The notes beneath the pieces are model-generated. The model was not told the origin of the DNA. It searched no databases and saw only the letters and a list, made by a program, of their open reading frames with translations. Shown here piece after piece: positions 32,230 to 42,439 of a stretch of 64,000 nt of DNA. Source of the DNA: Echria macrotheca (lineage: Eukaryota > Ascomycota > Sordariomycetes > Sordariales > Schizotheciaceae); contig MU839832.1 of assembly GCA_030411725.1 (NCBI GenBank), positions 806,001 to 870,000 of the forward strand. The letters run 5' to 3'. Each line of letters begins with the position of its first letter. The stretch's first letter is position 1. The position numbers and the translations under genes were made by a program.

Positions 32230-34570
32230 ATGTCGACTCCGACAACTGCCACAGCGACGCTCCCTCACTACTCGCACTTCCCCTACTCGCACCACCAGCA
32301 CCAAGCGTACCCCCAAGCAAATACCTCGTCATACCGCACTACGAACCCCTCTCGCCTGGGCCTGCCGTCGCCGCCCTTATACTCGTCTTCGTCGTCGGCC
32401 CACTCCGCCGTGCATGGAGTAGCCGTCTCGACGGCTGCCCGAGCGCTATTGCAAGAAACGGTTACCCTTCCGCCTCTCGAGAATCACTACTCGACCATGC
32501 CGGCGGTCACGCAGGCTCAGACGGTGGCCGAGCCGAGGGCGTCCGCCCGCAGGAGAAGACGCTCCAGCAGGCCCGACTGGAATAATTTCTATCGGAACGG
32601 TCTGCCCAAGGAGATCATAATAATTGACGACACGCCCGAGCCGGAAACACAGGCCGAGCCCGAGAGACAAGCCGCCAGCGTGGCTTCGGCCACCTGGACG
32701 ACGACGACAACGCGCACAAATGGCAATCACGGCTCGTCAAATGAATCTTCTAGCCATCACGCCGCCAAAAGGCGGAGACGCGACGACGAGGGCTCTCATT
32801 ACGATCCCGTGTATAACAACATTGTGGGCTCGCACACACAAACGCCCACCAAGTCAACAGCCTCGAGCGACCGGACCAACTCGGCCATACATACGACGGC
32901 AGCGACGTCGCTGGGTTCTCTATCGGCAAACGGACAGTACGAGAACGACGTACAGCCCGGCCAAAAGAGGAAACGAGCCACCCGGCAGCAGGTTGCCAAT
33001 GAGGCAAGGCGTCGGGAGGCTGTCGCCGACGCCTATGCCAGCTACCAACGCCCTCCCCACCCGCCCAGGAAAGCCGAGGAGGTTCACGTTAGAGTTATAA
33101 GTGATGTAAGTTTTGTCTCGCGCCTCCACAACATGTCTGCTAACTTGTCAAGCCCCCGCACAGGCAGCCCGTCCGTGTCGACGATGAGGACGGACACTAT
33201 ATCGTCGTTCCCGAGAATGACCTGACCGAGCGATGTACGTTTTTTTTCGTCGTGAGTAAGCAAAACTAACAACATGTGCAGATCAAATGGTCCGACTTCT
33301 CGGCCAAGGCACGTTCGGCAAGGTGGTGCAGGCCCGTGATAAGCGGCAAGGGAAGTTTGTCGCCATCAAGATCATTCGATCGGTCCAGAAATACCGCGAT
33401 GCCAGCAAGATCGAGCTTCGGGTGCTGGCGACGCTCAAGGCCAACGACGAGGCCAACCGGAATCGCTGCATCCATCTGCGCGACTGCTTCGACTACCGAG
33501 GCCACATCTGCATCGTCATGGATCTGCTCGGCCAGAGCGTCTTTGACTTTTTGAAGAGCAATAACTTTGTTCCTTTTCCTAACAGTCAGATCCAGAGTTT
33601 TGCCCGACAGTTATTTACCAGCGTAGCCTGTAAGTTTTGATATCCCAGACGAGGCACACAGACACTGACGCTTTAGTTCTTCACGACCTCAACCTCATTC
33701 ATACCGACCTCAAACCCGAGAATATTTTGCTGTGCCAAAACGACTACCAGACGTTTACCTACAATCGCAAGGTGCCATCTTCGTCCTCGACTGTTACGCG
33801 TCAGGCCACGCAGAGGAGGGTGCTCTTGGACACGGAGATCCGGCTGATAGACTTTGGGTCGGCAACATTCGAGGACGAGTACCACTCCTCGGTGGTCTCG
33901 ACCCGACACTACCGCGCCCCCGAGATCATTCTGGGTCTTGGGTGGTCCTTCCCCTGTGACATCTGGAGCATCGGGTGTATTCTCGTCGAGTTTTTCACCG
34001 GGGATGCTCTCTTCCAAACCCACGATAATCTCGAGCATTTGGCCATGATGGAAGCAGTGGTGAACGCGCGGATCGATACTTCGATGATTCAGAAGGTCAA
34101 TCAGAAGTCGAGAGGTGGCGGCAACCCGGCCTCCAAGTGCGTACTACCATTTCTTGGAGTGATGATGGAATGCTAACGGTATTAGATATTTCAAACGGCT
34201 GAAGTTGGACTATCCGACGCCGGATACGACTCGGGCCTCTCGCAGGTTCGTAAAGGCGATGAAAAAACTTGATGTTTGTGCTTTTTTGCTTGGTATTTTT
34301 ATATGTCTGAGAATATTTCTAACAACATGATAGGACATAATACCGACGAACAACAAGTTTCTGACGCTTTTTCTGGACCTCCTCAAAAAGATTTTCGTCT
34401 ACGAGCCGAGCAAGAGGATTACGGCCCATCAAGCGCTGCAGCATCCTTGGTTCAAGGAGGTGGCCCAGCCCGATGACGGAACTGAAGCGACCAGGCTTCG
34501 AATCGAGAAGGAGAGGGAGAAGATGAAGCAGGAGGGGATGGGCCGGTTACCGCCGATGCACGCACCCTGA
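32230..34570 (+). CDS. LAMMER (CLK-type) dual-specificity kinase
   Basis: Six exons (32230-33105, 33168-33234, 33282-33629, 33677-34136, 34186-34273, 34334-34570) give 691 aa. The first ~300 residues are disordered, with Arg/Lys clusters (ARRRRRSS, AKRRRRDDE, KRKRATRQQ) that look like nuclear signals. The kinase domain has the glycine loop LGQGTFGKVV, VAIKII, the catalytic loop HTDLKPEN at about 439-446, DFGSA, STRHYRAPE and the LAMMER-family EHLAMMEAVV, here with Ala where the archetype has Arg. The C-lobe closes with KRITAHQALQHPWF. Relatives are budding yeast Kns1, fission yeast Lkh1 and animal CLKs, which phosphorylate SR-type and stress-response substrates. The insert ASRGGGNPASK after LAMMER is fungal-like. 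Start chosen as the first ATG in frame. Confidence 0.94.
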
Positions 34571-35985
34571 AGGAGGGGGATGAGTCGCGATATGAAGCCA
34601 TGATTGACCCGGTTAGCGTGCCAGGATGGGGGCTAATGACGGAAAACTGGCGGTTGCCAGTAGCTTTGTTTTGATGTACATCGTCGGCGCAGCGGGTCTT
34701 TGCACGTCGTGAATTGGACTCGGGGGTGTTGTTGGTATTGGCTTTGTGTGTTATATCCTGGGAAGGCATGATAATGGAACGAAGGACACAAGCTACGATT
34801 TCATAGAGAAAAAACTGGTCTCTGACGGGAGTCGATGGCGTTGCTGCCCGAGGATTCAAGCCGAGGGATCTTCCCCAAGCTAGGAACGAACATTCAAGCC
34901 GAGATATCGAGATATTTCAACCGAGACCTGGAAGCCGTCAGATGTCGACTGCCTTGTGGTAAGCATACCTGTCTGGTCTGTGTTGGGTTGTGCTCTGTGC
35001 TAATGATGTTCATGTTAGGCTGTCGGATATGGGATATGGGATATCGGATATATTGGTAGTGGAGGATGGTGGAAGGACAGGGGGCGGAGGGCGGAGGGTG
35101 GTTACCTTAGGTTATGTATCATACTATTGGTATATATGTTTGTCGGTCGGTTGATATCTGGTGATCTGGTGATGAGGTGCAGTGAGTGCATTGTGATGAT
35201 TGTCTTGGTCGGGGGTTTTTTTTTCGTGGGCGGATTGATGGATGGATGATCAACGGTGTTTTGAGGCTGGTATAGTACCAGACTACCAGACTGGTGATTC
35301 GTGATTGGTGACCGTAGAAGTAGTGGGTGGGTGGGTGGTGACTGACTGGGTGCGAACGCAATAGCCGAATGGATGAATGAATGAATGGCTGGGCATGGAA
35401 GTACCTATGGAGTAAGGGTAATGCGTGGTTCATCGTCAGTTCTAGTGACGGTCAACCTTTCCGAGAAGCTGGTAGCGATTTTTGAGTCTGGATGTGCGTG
35501 TGTGTGTCCAGCAACCTGGGGAAACGGGTGATTAACGTCATTGGAAACATGGTCTGTAGAGTGTTGAGTACCTACCTTGGTGTTTTGCACCGAGACCAGT
35601 AGCTGGCTATTCAGATATTCGACGGTCACTCGCTATCTTTTATCTTGAACGTGCCTGCTGCTGTTTCATAATCCACCCGCAATGGTAGGAAATAGGCTGT
35701 CAGGTCCTATATCTATACAGTTAGTAACTGTACCTGGTACGGTTTACTGCGGTTAGCATATTGAAGCGGACAGCGGAGATGAACTTAACATACCTACCTG
35801 GCGCGCGGCACCTACCAGATACATCCATGACTTGATAACAACAGCCCGGGGACTTGGAGAATGCTGTCTATTCTAGACCGTACACCGTATTGATACACAT
35901 ACATATACATGCCCAACTCCATCCACCTTGTCAATATTCTCTCATTCGTATAAACCCTACAATGGGTATCTCCCTCCCCCTTTTA
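34571..35985. other. Convergent intergenic region with simple repeats
   Basis: 3' flanks of the kinase and tRNase Z genes. Contains GGATATGG-type repeats at 35026-35055, GGTGGGTGGGTGG near 35326 and GAATGAATGAATGG near 35370. Near 35725-35745 there is TAACTGTACC-TGGTACGGTT, a sequence related to the promoter duplication at 26139. No gene recognised. Confidence 0.6.
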
Positions 35986-38790
35986 CTAATCCTCCTTCTT
36001 CCCCTTCTCCTTCTTCTCCTTCTTACACTTCTTTTTCGCCGGCTCCCCCAAGTCCCCATCCACATCCATCTCTTCCTCCGCCTCCTCTTCTTCCTCCTCC
36101 TTCTTCCCCGCCTCCTCATTAAACAAAGCCCTCCAAGCCTCCAAAAACGCAGCAGCAAACCGAAACTCCCTAAGCTTGACACCCATCAGATCGAACGCAA
36201 AAAGTACCGTCTGCTTGCCGTCGTCCATCTCCTGCAGCACAGGCAGCTTAGGATACCGCTGCGAGAAGTGCGTGAGCAGAATCTTGTCCGCCTCCATCTG
36301 CCTCCCCACCTCGAGCGCCTCGGCCACGGTGCAGTGCTTCTTCGCCAGCGCCTCGCCCTGCAGCTCCGAGTCGAACGTGGCCTCGTGCACAAGTAAGTGA
36401 GCGCCGCGGCCGACGCGGGCAAAGTCCACCGACGGTCTGCAGTCGCCGCTGTAGGCGATCTTGAGGCCGTTGGGGAACGTGAGGACCAGGGCCATTGCGT
36501 TCCTGCAGTGGTCGACGCCGACGGCTTCGATGTTTGGTAGTTCGACGGTCCCGATCTCTGCCTCCCGGATCGTTCGCCACGGTGTTGTCCTGCGGAAGTC
36601 GCGGTAGACTATCAGTTTGACGTGCCGGCTGCCGCCCATGTCCTCGACCATGTTGTAGTCCTCGAACCAGGTGGCAAAGGATGAACAGCCGACGAGCGCG
36701 ATTGGGTTTAGGCCGTTTGGACTCTGTGTGAGCAGAGACAAACGGCGGGATAGTACGCTCGCCGTGCCGAGGTGGTGGTCCGCGTGCGAGTGGCTGATGC
36801 ACACGGCGCGGAGGTCTTTCAGAATTTCATCGGCACCAGCGAAGCCATATCGTCGCCGGAGTTGACCCAACGTATTCTCGCCGCAGTCGAGCAGATAGCT
36901 GCCGTACTGGGGCGTGCGGATCAGCGTCGCGGAGACGTTGCGGTATTTGGACGGGATGGCGGAGCCGGTCCCCAGAGAAATGACTTCGACGCCCTCGGTT
37001 GGTTTGTTTGCTTCGGCGGCTTCGACTTGGGCGCGGAAGGCTGGATCAGAAATCTTGGCTCGTGCTTCGGCGGCGAGCTCCAATATAGTTTTCTCGTGGA
37101 TGAGCTTCTGTATTGGGATTCGCGTGTCCATTAGTGGGACGAGCCCGGAAGTTTGTTCCCTGACTTCGGGGACCAGTTGGAGTGTCGCGCCGAGCTGCGG
37201 TACCAACCCGGCCGGGGGAGGCTGTGTCTGGGCATCATTGGAGTGGACGGGGATGTTGAAGCGGTCGGGGTCGATCTGTTGCATCTGTATGGCATAAAAG
37301 GCCGGGGATTCCAGCGCGATCCGGTTCGGAGATGTGTCCCGGCCGAGGAGGTAGTGCTTGAGCTGTGATCGCGTCTTTATCCACTCGACGATCCTCGGGT
37401 CGGAGTGGACGTCTTCCCCAAGAATCCAGTATATCCCGTGGATGTTGTCCATAATCTCTGCGTCTGCCCATTCCGGCCGAGACAGAAAAGCGTCGATAAG
37501 GTCCGTCGTAGGGATATCAACCACTGCAAAGCCGCATCCAGGAATGGAGGGCTCCAAAACCATATCCGGCGTAACAAGCACACCATCCTTACCCACGAGA
37601 CTCTGGCCCGCCACCAACTTCGAATTATCTGAAGGCTTGATACCGTACGACCGAGCCGCATCGGCCCGGAACCGACCTCGGCGGGGATGCGTCTTGACGA
37701 TGTAGCACATCGAATCCCCCGAAGGCACCGTGTCCGGCAACTTGTCAGCCTGCGTAGCCGGCCACGGGTCCCTGACCAGAACCGGGATATTCGGACACTC
37801 GGGGTCCTTGTCCGGCGTCGGCCCGGTGTACTGCTCGAGCTTGCCCTGCTCGTTGCGGTGGAAGATCTTCGCCGGCAGCTTCACATCGTGCAGCAGCACC
37901 TCGCGCAGGGTGTCCAGCTTCCAGTCGGACCCGAACATGGCATGCACAACACCCTCGCGCAAACGCCTGTCGAACTCGGACACCTCCAACGACTCAGACA
38001 CAGGCGCCAGCAGCGGCACCTTCCAGATGAGCACGTGATCATCAACGAAATCAGGCTTGCTTCCGTCCCTTGGATTGCTCCCGTCCGTCTCGTGCGGGAT
38101 CATGGGCATGCCGGTCCGGAAGACAAAAGACCGGGCGGCGGCGATGGTATGCGTCAGGTTGCGGCCGCCGTGGACCTGCAGACCCAGCGGAGCAGCCGAG
38201 TCCTTGGTCCCCTTGACCTTGGCGCCACGCTCGGCGCGCTTGCGGTTCTGCTCGTCGGCGTCGGCCCGGCTGGCCTTGACGGTGTCGGCCACGGTGAGCA
38301 TCATGCCCAGCAGGCCGCCGGTCGAGTGCCAGCTGATGGGGCCCGTGATGAAGATGTTGGAGATGCGCGACATGCCCTGCTTGCGCTGCACCATGGCCCG
38401 CTGCGTGCCCTCGGCCACGTTTCCGAGCAGGAAGCGCGAGCCATCGCCGAAGGTGAGCACCAAGAGGGCGCCGGGCGTGTCGGCCGTCGGCGTGCTGAAG
38501 ACTTGCACGGACACGAGCATGTTGCCGTCGTACAGCACCCGCGGCTGCGTGGACGGAGCGACGGGGCGCGGTCGGCGGGCGAGCAGGTAGCGGAAGTGCT
38601 GGGCGGCCGGAGGCAGGTAGACCGGTGGGATGCGGTGCTTGTCTGCGGGAAAGACGTGGTGGTTGGGAAAGAGGGTCTGGGGGACGATGAGTCTGCTGCT
38701 GTCTCTCAGGTTGAGTCTCCACAGAGGTTTTTCTGCCTGTCCTTTTGTGAGTCGCGCAGAAACCTGCTTTGGCAGCCAAGGTTTACGCAT
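35986..38790 (-). CDS. TRZ1: Long-form tRNase Z (tRNA 3'-end endonuclease)
   Basis: Single exon, 934 aa, the usual size for tRNase Z-L. The amino half is the non-catalytic metallo-beta-lactamase-like copy (TPTADTPGALLVLTFGDG, FITGPISWHSTGGLLGM). The carboxy half holds the active site: GTGSAIPSKYRNVSATL, then the His motif H667-S-H669-A-D671-H672-H, SGDCRPS, and the second motif HEATFDSE, with LTHFSQRY. The enzyme cuts pre-tRNA just after the discriminator base, in nucleus and mitochondria; mitochondrial use would fit the basic N-terminus MRKPWLPKQVSARLTKGQ. The C-terminus is a run of Glu then Lys (KKEEEEEEAEEE to KKCKKEKKEKGKKED), beyond the conserved domain. Start: first ATG of the frame; it is tandem with App1 and Drs1 on the same strand. 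Confidence 0.94.
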   Translation of the reverse strand: MRKPWLPKQVSARLTKGQAEKPLWRLNLRDSSRLIVPQTLFPNHHVFPADKHRIPPVYLPPAAQHFRYLLARRPRPVAPSTQPRVLYDGNMLVSVQVFSTPTADTPGALLVLTFGDGSRFLLGNVAEGTQRAMVQRKQGMSRISNIFITGPISWHSTGGLLGMMLTVADTVKASRADADEQNRKRAERGAKVKGTKDSAAPLGLQVHGGRNLTHTIAAARSFVFRTGMPMIPHETDGSNPRDGSKPDFVDDHVLIWKVPLLAPVSESLEVSEFDRRLREGVVHAMFGSDWKLDTLREVLLHDVKLPAKIFHRNEQGKLEQYTGPTPDKDPECPNIPVLVRDPWPATQADKLPDTVPSGDSMCYIVKTHPRRGRFRADAARSYGIKPSDNSKLVAGQSLVGKDGVLVTPDMVLEPSIPGCGFAVVDIPTTDLIDAFLSRPEWADAEIMDNIHGIYWILGEDVHSDPRIVEWIKTRSQLKHYLLGRDTSPNRIALESPAFYAIQMQQIDPDRFNIPVHSNDAQTQPPPAGLVPQLGATLQLVPEVREQTSGLVPLMDTRIPIQKLIHEKTILELAAEARAKISDPAFRAQVEAAEANKPTEGVEVISLGTGSAIPSKYRNVSATLIRTPQYGSYLLDCGENTLGQLRRRYGFAGADEILKDLRAVCISHSHADHHLGTASVLSRRLSLLTQSPNGLNPIALVGCSSFATWFEDYNMVEDMGGSRHVKLIVYRDFRRTTPWRTIREAEIGTVELPNIEAVGVDHCRNAMALVLTFPNGLKIAYSGDCRPSVDFARVGRGAHLLVHEATFDSELQGEALAKKHCTVAEALEVGRQMEADKILLTHFSQRYPKLPVLQEMDDGKQTVLFAFDLMGVKLREFRFAAAFLEAWRALFNEEAGKKEEEEEEAEEEMDVDGDLGEPAKKKCKKEKKEKGKKED

Positions 38791-39143
38791 CGACCAGGAC
38801 GAGTAGACATGTCATGAGGGGCCGCTGGTCTTTTTATCTAGGTCGAATGCATAAGTTCCCACGCCGGTGACTCAAGCCAATGCACATGTTTCGAGACGAC
38901 TCAATCACGGCGAACTTTTTTGAGTTGGAGATGCCCCACTTTTATTCAGGTACCGCTGTACCCAGCCAGGGATAACACCAGGGACAGCCTTCACAGAATC
39001 AAAGTATCTAGAGATTATCTCAAAAGCCGTCTATAAAAAGAAAAGAGGGCTATTTATTCTTGAGTCTCGAGTGTATACAAGTCTCACTCACCCCCACCTC
39101 AACAACCACACAGCTATCCAACCTGTATCCTGTTACCGAGATA
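38791..39143. other. tRNase Z promoter / App1 3' flank
   Basis: Between two reverse genes. Holds the tRNase Z promoter and the App1 terminator region. Nothing else seen. Confidence 0.6.
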
Positions 39144-41786
39144 CTACATCTCCCTCATCGCCTCCTTCACAATCCCCTCCGCCTCTCGAATCACATCATC
39201 CCCCTTGCGCCACGTATACAGCTGCACTTTGTGCTCCTCCAGAACCTCATGTGCCCGCGCGAGCCGCCTCCTCCACAAATCCAACTTCTTGCTAATCGGC
39301 TCCGACGCCGTCTCTGCCGCCGTCGACAGCGGGAAGGCCGCTCCCGGGAGCGGCTCTATATCGCCCATGTCCGACGTCATACTGCGCATCGAGGGCGTAC
39401 CGCGCCGTCGAGGCGGTGGCGGTGGCGGAGGTGTAGATCTAGATGCATTCGACAACGGCGAGTCTCTGTCGGTGCCGTTCTCCATCGTCTTACTATGGGA
39501 TGGGCGGCCGACATCCGACGGTGCACTGCGTAGTGATGCTGGCTTGGCCGGTCGAGGAGGCGGCGGTGGCTTCCGTGAGAGCAGATCCACGTTAGAGACA
39601 TTATCTCTCGAACCCAGCTGCTCTGGTTCCTCCGACAAATCAATCAGGGTACCCATGACCGGCCCGCTGTTAGATGGCTCGCTCCGAACCCGTGGCGGCA
39701 GGCTCGGTCTCTTAGACGGGTCGTCGTCGCTTGGACCAACTCCCTCGAACCGGATCCGTGTATCCTCGCGCCTCCGCTGTGGAACATTGGCACCGAACGA
39801 CGTGTCAAAGTAGCCTGTCGGCTCGGGCGTCGTCACATCCCGAATAAAAACAGCCAGGATCCGACCGGGATTCGCGATCGCCAGCTCCGTATAGACCTCC
39901 AAGTCAGCCTCGCCGCTGTCGCCAACCAGCAGGAACTTCCTCTCCGGAAAGTCGCGGAGAATTCTTTCCAGTGTACCCTTCTTCCTCTCGGCCACCGGCT
40001 CAAAGATGCCCTGGAGCATACCACGGTAGTGTTTGAGGTGAATAGAGCCAGGAGGTAACCCAGCGGTGAGAAAATACGTAGCCAGGACCGGAAACAGCTG
40101 CCATGGGCTGTTGGAGCAATAGTGAATCTTGACGCCCATATCAAACAGCGTATGGTACCACTCCCTGACACCCTCGATAGTCAAATCTCCGAGGTCACGG
40201 ATGAATGTATTCCGAAAAATTTCACGGGCTCCCAGCGAAATATTGGACCGCTTGATCGTGTCATCAATGTCGCTGATCAGACTGATCCCCTTGGGCTCGA
40301 TGATCTGGATCGGCTCGACCGACGAGATGTTCTCGTTGGCCAACACCCTCACATGCGTCGGCACAAAGTCCAGAGCAGCCCGCACGTAAAAGTGGCCCGA
40401 GTCATTCGTCGTCACCGTCCGCGACTGCGACTTGTTCTCATTATAGAAAAAGAGCGTGATGGGAAGCTCGACCATGGGCGTCGTCATGAACGGCCCGATG
40501 CGCGCCATTAGGTTGGCGTTCGCCACGGCCAGATCGGCCTCGCTCATCTCTGACGGCGGCGCAAACGAGCTCCTCGGTCCCAGGTTGGGCGATGTTGGCG
40601 CTGATATCGGTGTTTGCGTCCCGCTGCGTGCCCGTCTCATGCCACCGGCACCCTCGACGTCGGAATCCTCGTCGTCCCTTGGTGCCTCGCTGTATCCTCC
40701 CCTGTTGGCAACCTCCTTCTCGCCCTGTCCACGTCGTTCAATCTCTCGTGCCTCCTTGGCAATTCTTCTTTCTTCCCTCTGGCGCTCGTGTTCCTCGTGA
40801 GTGCTGGCCGGTTGGTCGCTCTGCGTTGTCGGCGCCGGGATGCCGCTCAGTCTCCGTGCGAGTCCGACCAACATGCGGTTGCGTCGCGTCATGGGCCCCT
40901 TGCTGGGCATGTATATCCAACCGCGAACATCAACGTCAACAATGGCCTTCTCGTCCTCCATCCTGGCCCACTCGTGCCGCCAGTACTCCTCCTCGTCCAT
41001 GGCCATCTGAGCGGCCGAGTGCTGCTCCCGCGCCGCCTCCTCGCTGCTCTTGGGTTGCTGCTTCACATGGCGCATGGCATACGATGGGAAGAGCACCATC
41101 TGCTCCTCGCCCTTGTGGATGATGGACACGTCGGGGAACGCGCCGGGGATCGAGACCTGGTCGGCCACCTCGACGCCCCGGATCCGTGTATTATTGTACT
41201 GGTCCTTGATCTCGGAGGCCGCGGCTACGCCGGCTCGGTATACCGACCCCGCCATGGCCGCGAGTTTTTTCCTTCTGGTGCCGGGCTCGCGCGGCGGGAT
41301 GGCATTGCCTGCAGCCCCAGCCCCGGTCGCGGCACCAGTGCCTGTCCCGTATCCATACCCGTAAGTGAATCGCGAGCTCATCTTCGATTTGGCCGTCGCC
41401 CGCGCGTCTCCCGGCCGTGGGGTACCCTTGTTCTGTGCCGGCTCGGGGCCGAGTAGCAGGCGGCGACTGTGACGGCGCACGAGATCGACGAGGCGGGGCT
41501 GCTGGTCGCGGCGCTTGGTCTGGCGGTCGACGAGGAAGCGGTATATGCGGCTCTGTAGACGGCGCTTGTAATGGGGTAGTGTTTCGAGGTGGAAGTTGAG
41601 CAGGCGTTCGCGGTAGCGCTGTCGCAGAGACGACGGGAAGAGATACCGCAGCAAGCTGGAACGATGATGGGGACGAGGCGGGGAGAACCGCCCGAACCGG
41701 GGAGCCAGTTTGTCTGCTGCTCTCCTTTTAACCTTTGAGAATATTGCGGACGGCGTCGACGTGAGCCAGTCACCTGGCGCGGGGGT
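39144..41786 (-). CDS. APP1: App1-type phosphatidate phosphatase (DUF2183), 5' end unresolved
   Basis: The open frame encodes 880 aa from a probable acceptor at 41787 (TTGCCTCCAG). The conserved part starts at RKKLAAMAGSVYRAG and runs to the phosphatase core ISLISDIDDTIK (HAD-type DxDxT near 40256-40272), then IHYCSNSPW, KHYRG and KFLLVGDSGEADLE, all hallmarks of App1. Yeast App1 is a Mg-dependent phosphatidate phosphatase at cortical actin patches, linking lipid turnover to endocytosis. The C-terminus is Pro-rich (PPPPPRPAKP, PPPPPPPRRRG), suiting SH3 binding to actin-patch proteins. Upstream of MSSRFTYGYG (ATG at 41379-41381) the frame still looks coding, with basic helices such as RYLFPSSLRQRYRERLL, so the true ATG probably lies in a missing 5' exon. 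The alternative is a start at 41381. Confidence 0.85.
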   Translation of the reverse strand, partial: TPAPGDWLTSTPSAIFSKVKRRAADKLAPRFGRFSPPRPHHRSSLLRYLFPSSLRQRYRERLLNFHLETLPHYKRRLQSRIYRFLVDRQTKRRDQQPRLVDLVRRHSRRLLLGPEPAQNKGTPRPGDARATAKSKMSSRFTYGYGYGTGTGAATGAGAAGNAIPPREPGTRRKKLAAMAGSVYRAGVAAASEIKDQYNNTRIRGVEVADQVSIPGAFPDVSIIHKGEEQMVLFPSYAMRHVKQQPKSSEEAAREQHSAAQMAMDEEEYWRHEWARMEDEKAIVDVDVRGWIYMPSKGPMTRRNRMLVGLARRLSGIPAPTTQSDQPASTHEEHERQREERRIAKEAREIERRGQGEKEVANRGGYSEAPRDDEDSDVEGAGGMRRARSGTQTPISAPTSPNLGPRSSFAPPSEMSEADLAVANANLMARIGPFMTTPMVELPITLFFYNENKSQSRTVTTNDSGHFYVRAALDFVPTHVRVLANENISSVEPIQIIEPKGISLISDIDDTIKRSNISLGAREIFRNTFIRDLGDLTIEGVREWYHTLFDMGVKIHYCSNSPWQLFPVLATYFLTAGLPPGSIHLKHYRGMLQGIFEPVAERKKGTLERILRDFPERKFLLVGDSGEADLEVYTELAIANPGRILAVFIRDVTTPEPTGYFDTSFGANVPQRRREDTRIRFEGVGPSDDDPSKRPSLPPRVRSEPSNSGPVMGTLIDLSEEPEQLGSRDNVSNVDLLSRKPPPPPRPAKPASLRSAPSDVGRPSHSKTMENGTDRDSPLSNASRSTPPPPPPPRRRGTPSMRSMTSDMGDIEPLPGAAFPLSTAAETASEPISKKLDLWRRRLARAHEVLEEHKVQLYTWRKGDDVIREAEGIVKEAMREM

Positions 41787-42439
41787 CTGGAGGCAAAAGG
41801 GCCAACACAGTCAGGCTGGAAGGCAGAGCCTCGTGGTAGCTACACGCGATACGCTTTCCGAGAGGAACTGCACGGCGAGCACTTCCCCTCCAAACTCCCC
41901 TCCAAACAGGGGTGTAGCTCCCTCGCGGAACTTATTGCGGGCCGGGATTTGACCCCATCATTCGGATCGGGGATCCAACAAAAGACTAAATCCGCATGAG
42001 CGTCCAAGACATAGTCCCGGAAAGCATCGACGAGCTGTTGCGGCCCGTGGTTGCGCCCAAGTTTCTGGTTGGTATTGCCGTTTGAGCTCTATTACGTCAC
42101 CTGAGAGCCGCCGGTGCGCATGCCTGTGTCAGTGGACCCGCCGCTTCCGCTGTGTTCAGGCGGGGTTCCCCGTGATAGTTGCGGGACGATGGACCATATT
42201 GTTCCAGAGAGCATCTGAGAAATTGAACCAGCGCAGGTACACTCCAATCCCGACTGTTAGCTTCATGCTGGCTCGGGAAAAACAGAAGCAATCCCTCCCC
42301 CTTCATAGAGTCCTGAACATATTCATATCCCCGAGAACGCTGGAAGAAGGCTCATCGTTGAAAATCGTAGACCAGTCCTCAACTACAGTTATTCGAGGCT
42401 GAAGCTCTCTAAGGTATCAAGGTAACAACACTATACAGC
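41787..42439. other. App1 5' flank / Drs1 3' end
   Basis: May hold the first exon of App1, which I could not place. A 12-bp tandem element CCCCTCCAAACT/A lies near 41884-41907. Reverse-strand ATGs near 41957-41960 lead to stops within about ten codons. Confidence 0.5.

Noticed and set aside
37687..38817. 376-aa forward open frame
   Set aside because: Antisense to the tRNase Z N-terminal half; high-GC third positions keep the complement open.
41907..42000. tRNA-like T-arm (GGGTCAAATCCC on the reverse strand)
   Set aside because: No matching acceptor, D or anticodon stem could be paired around it; probably chance.
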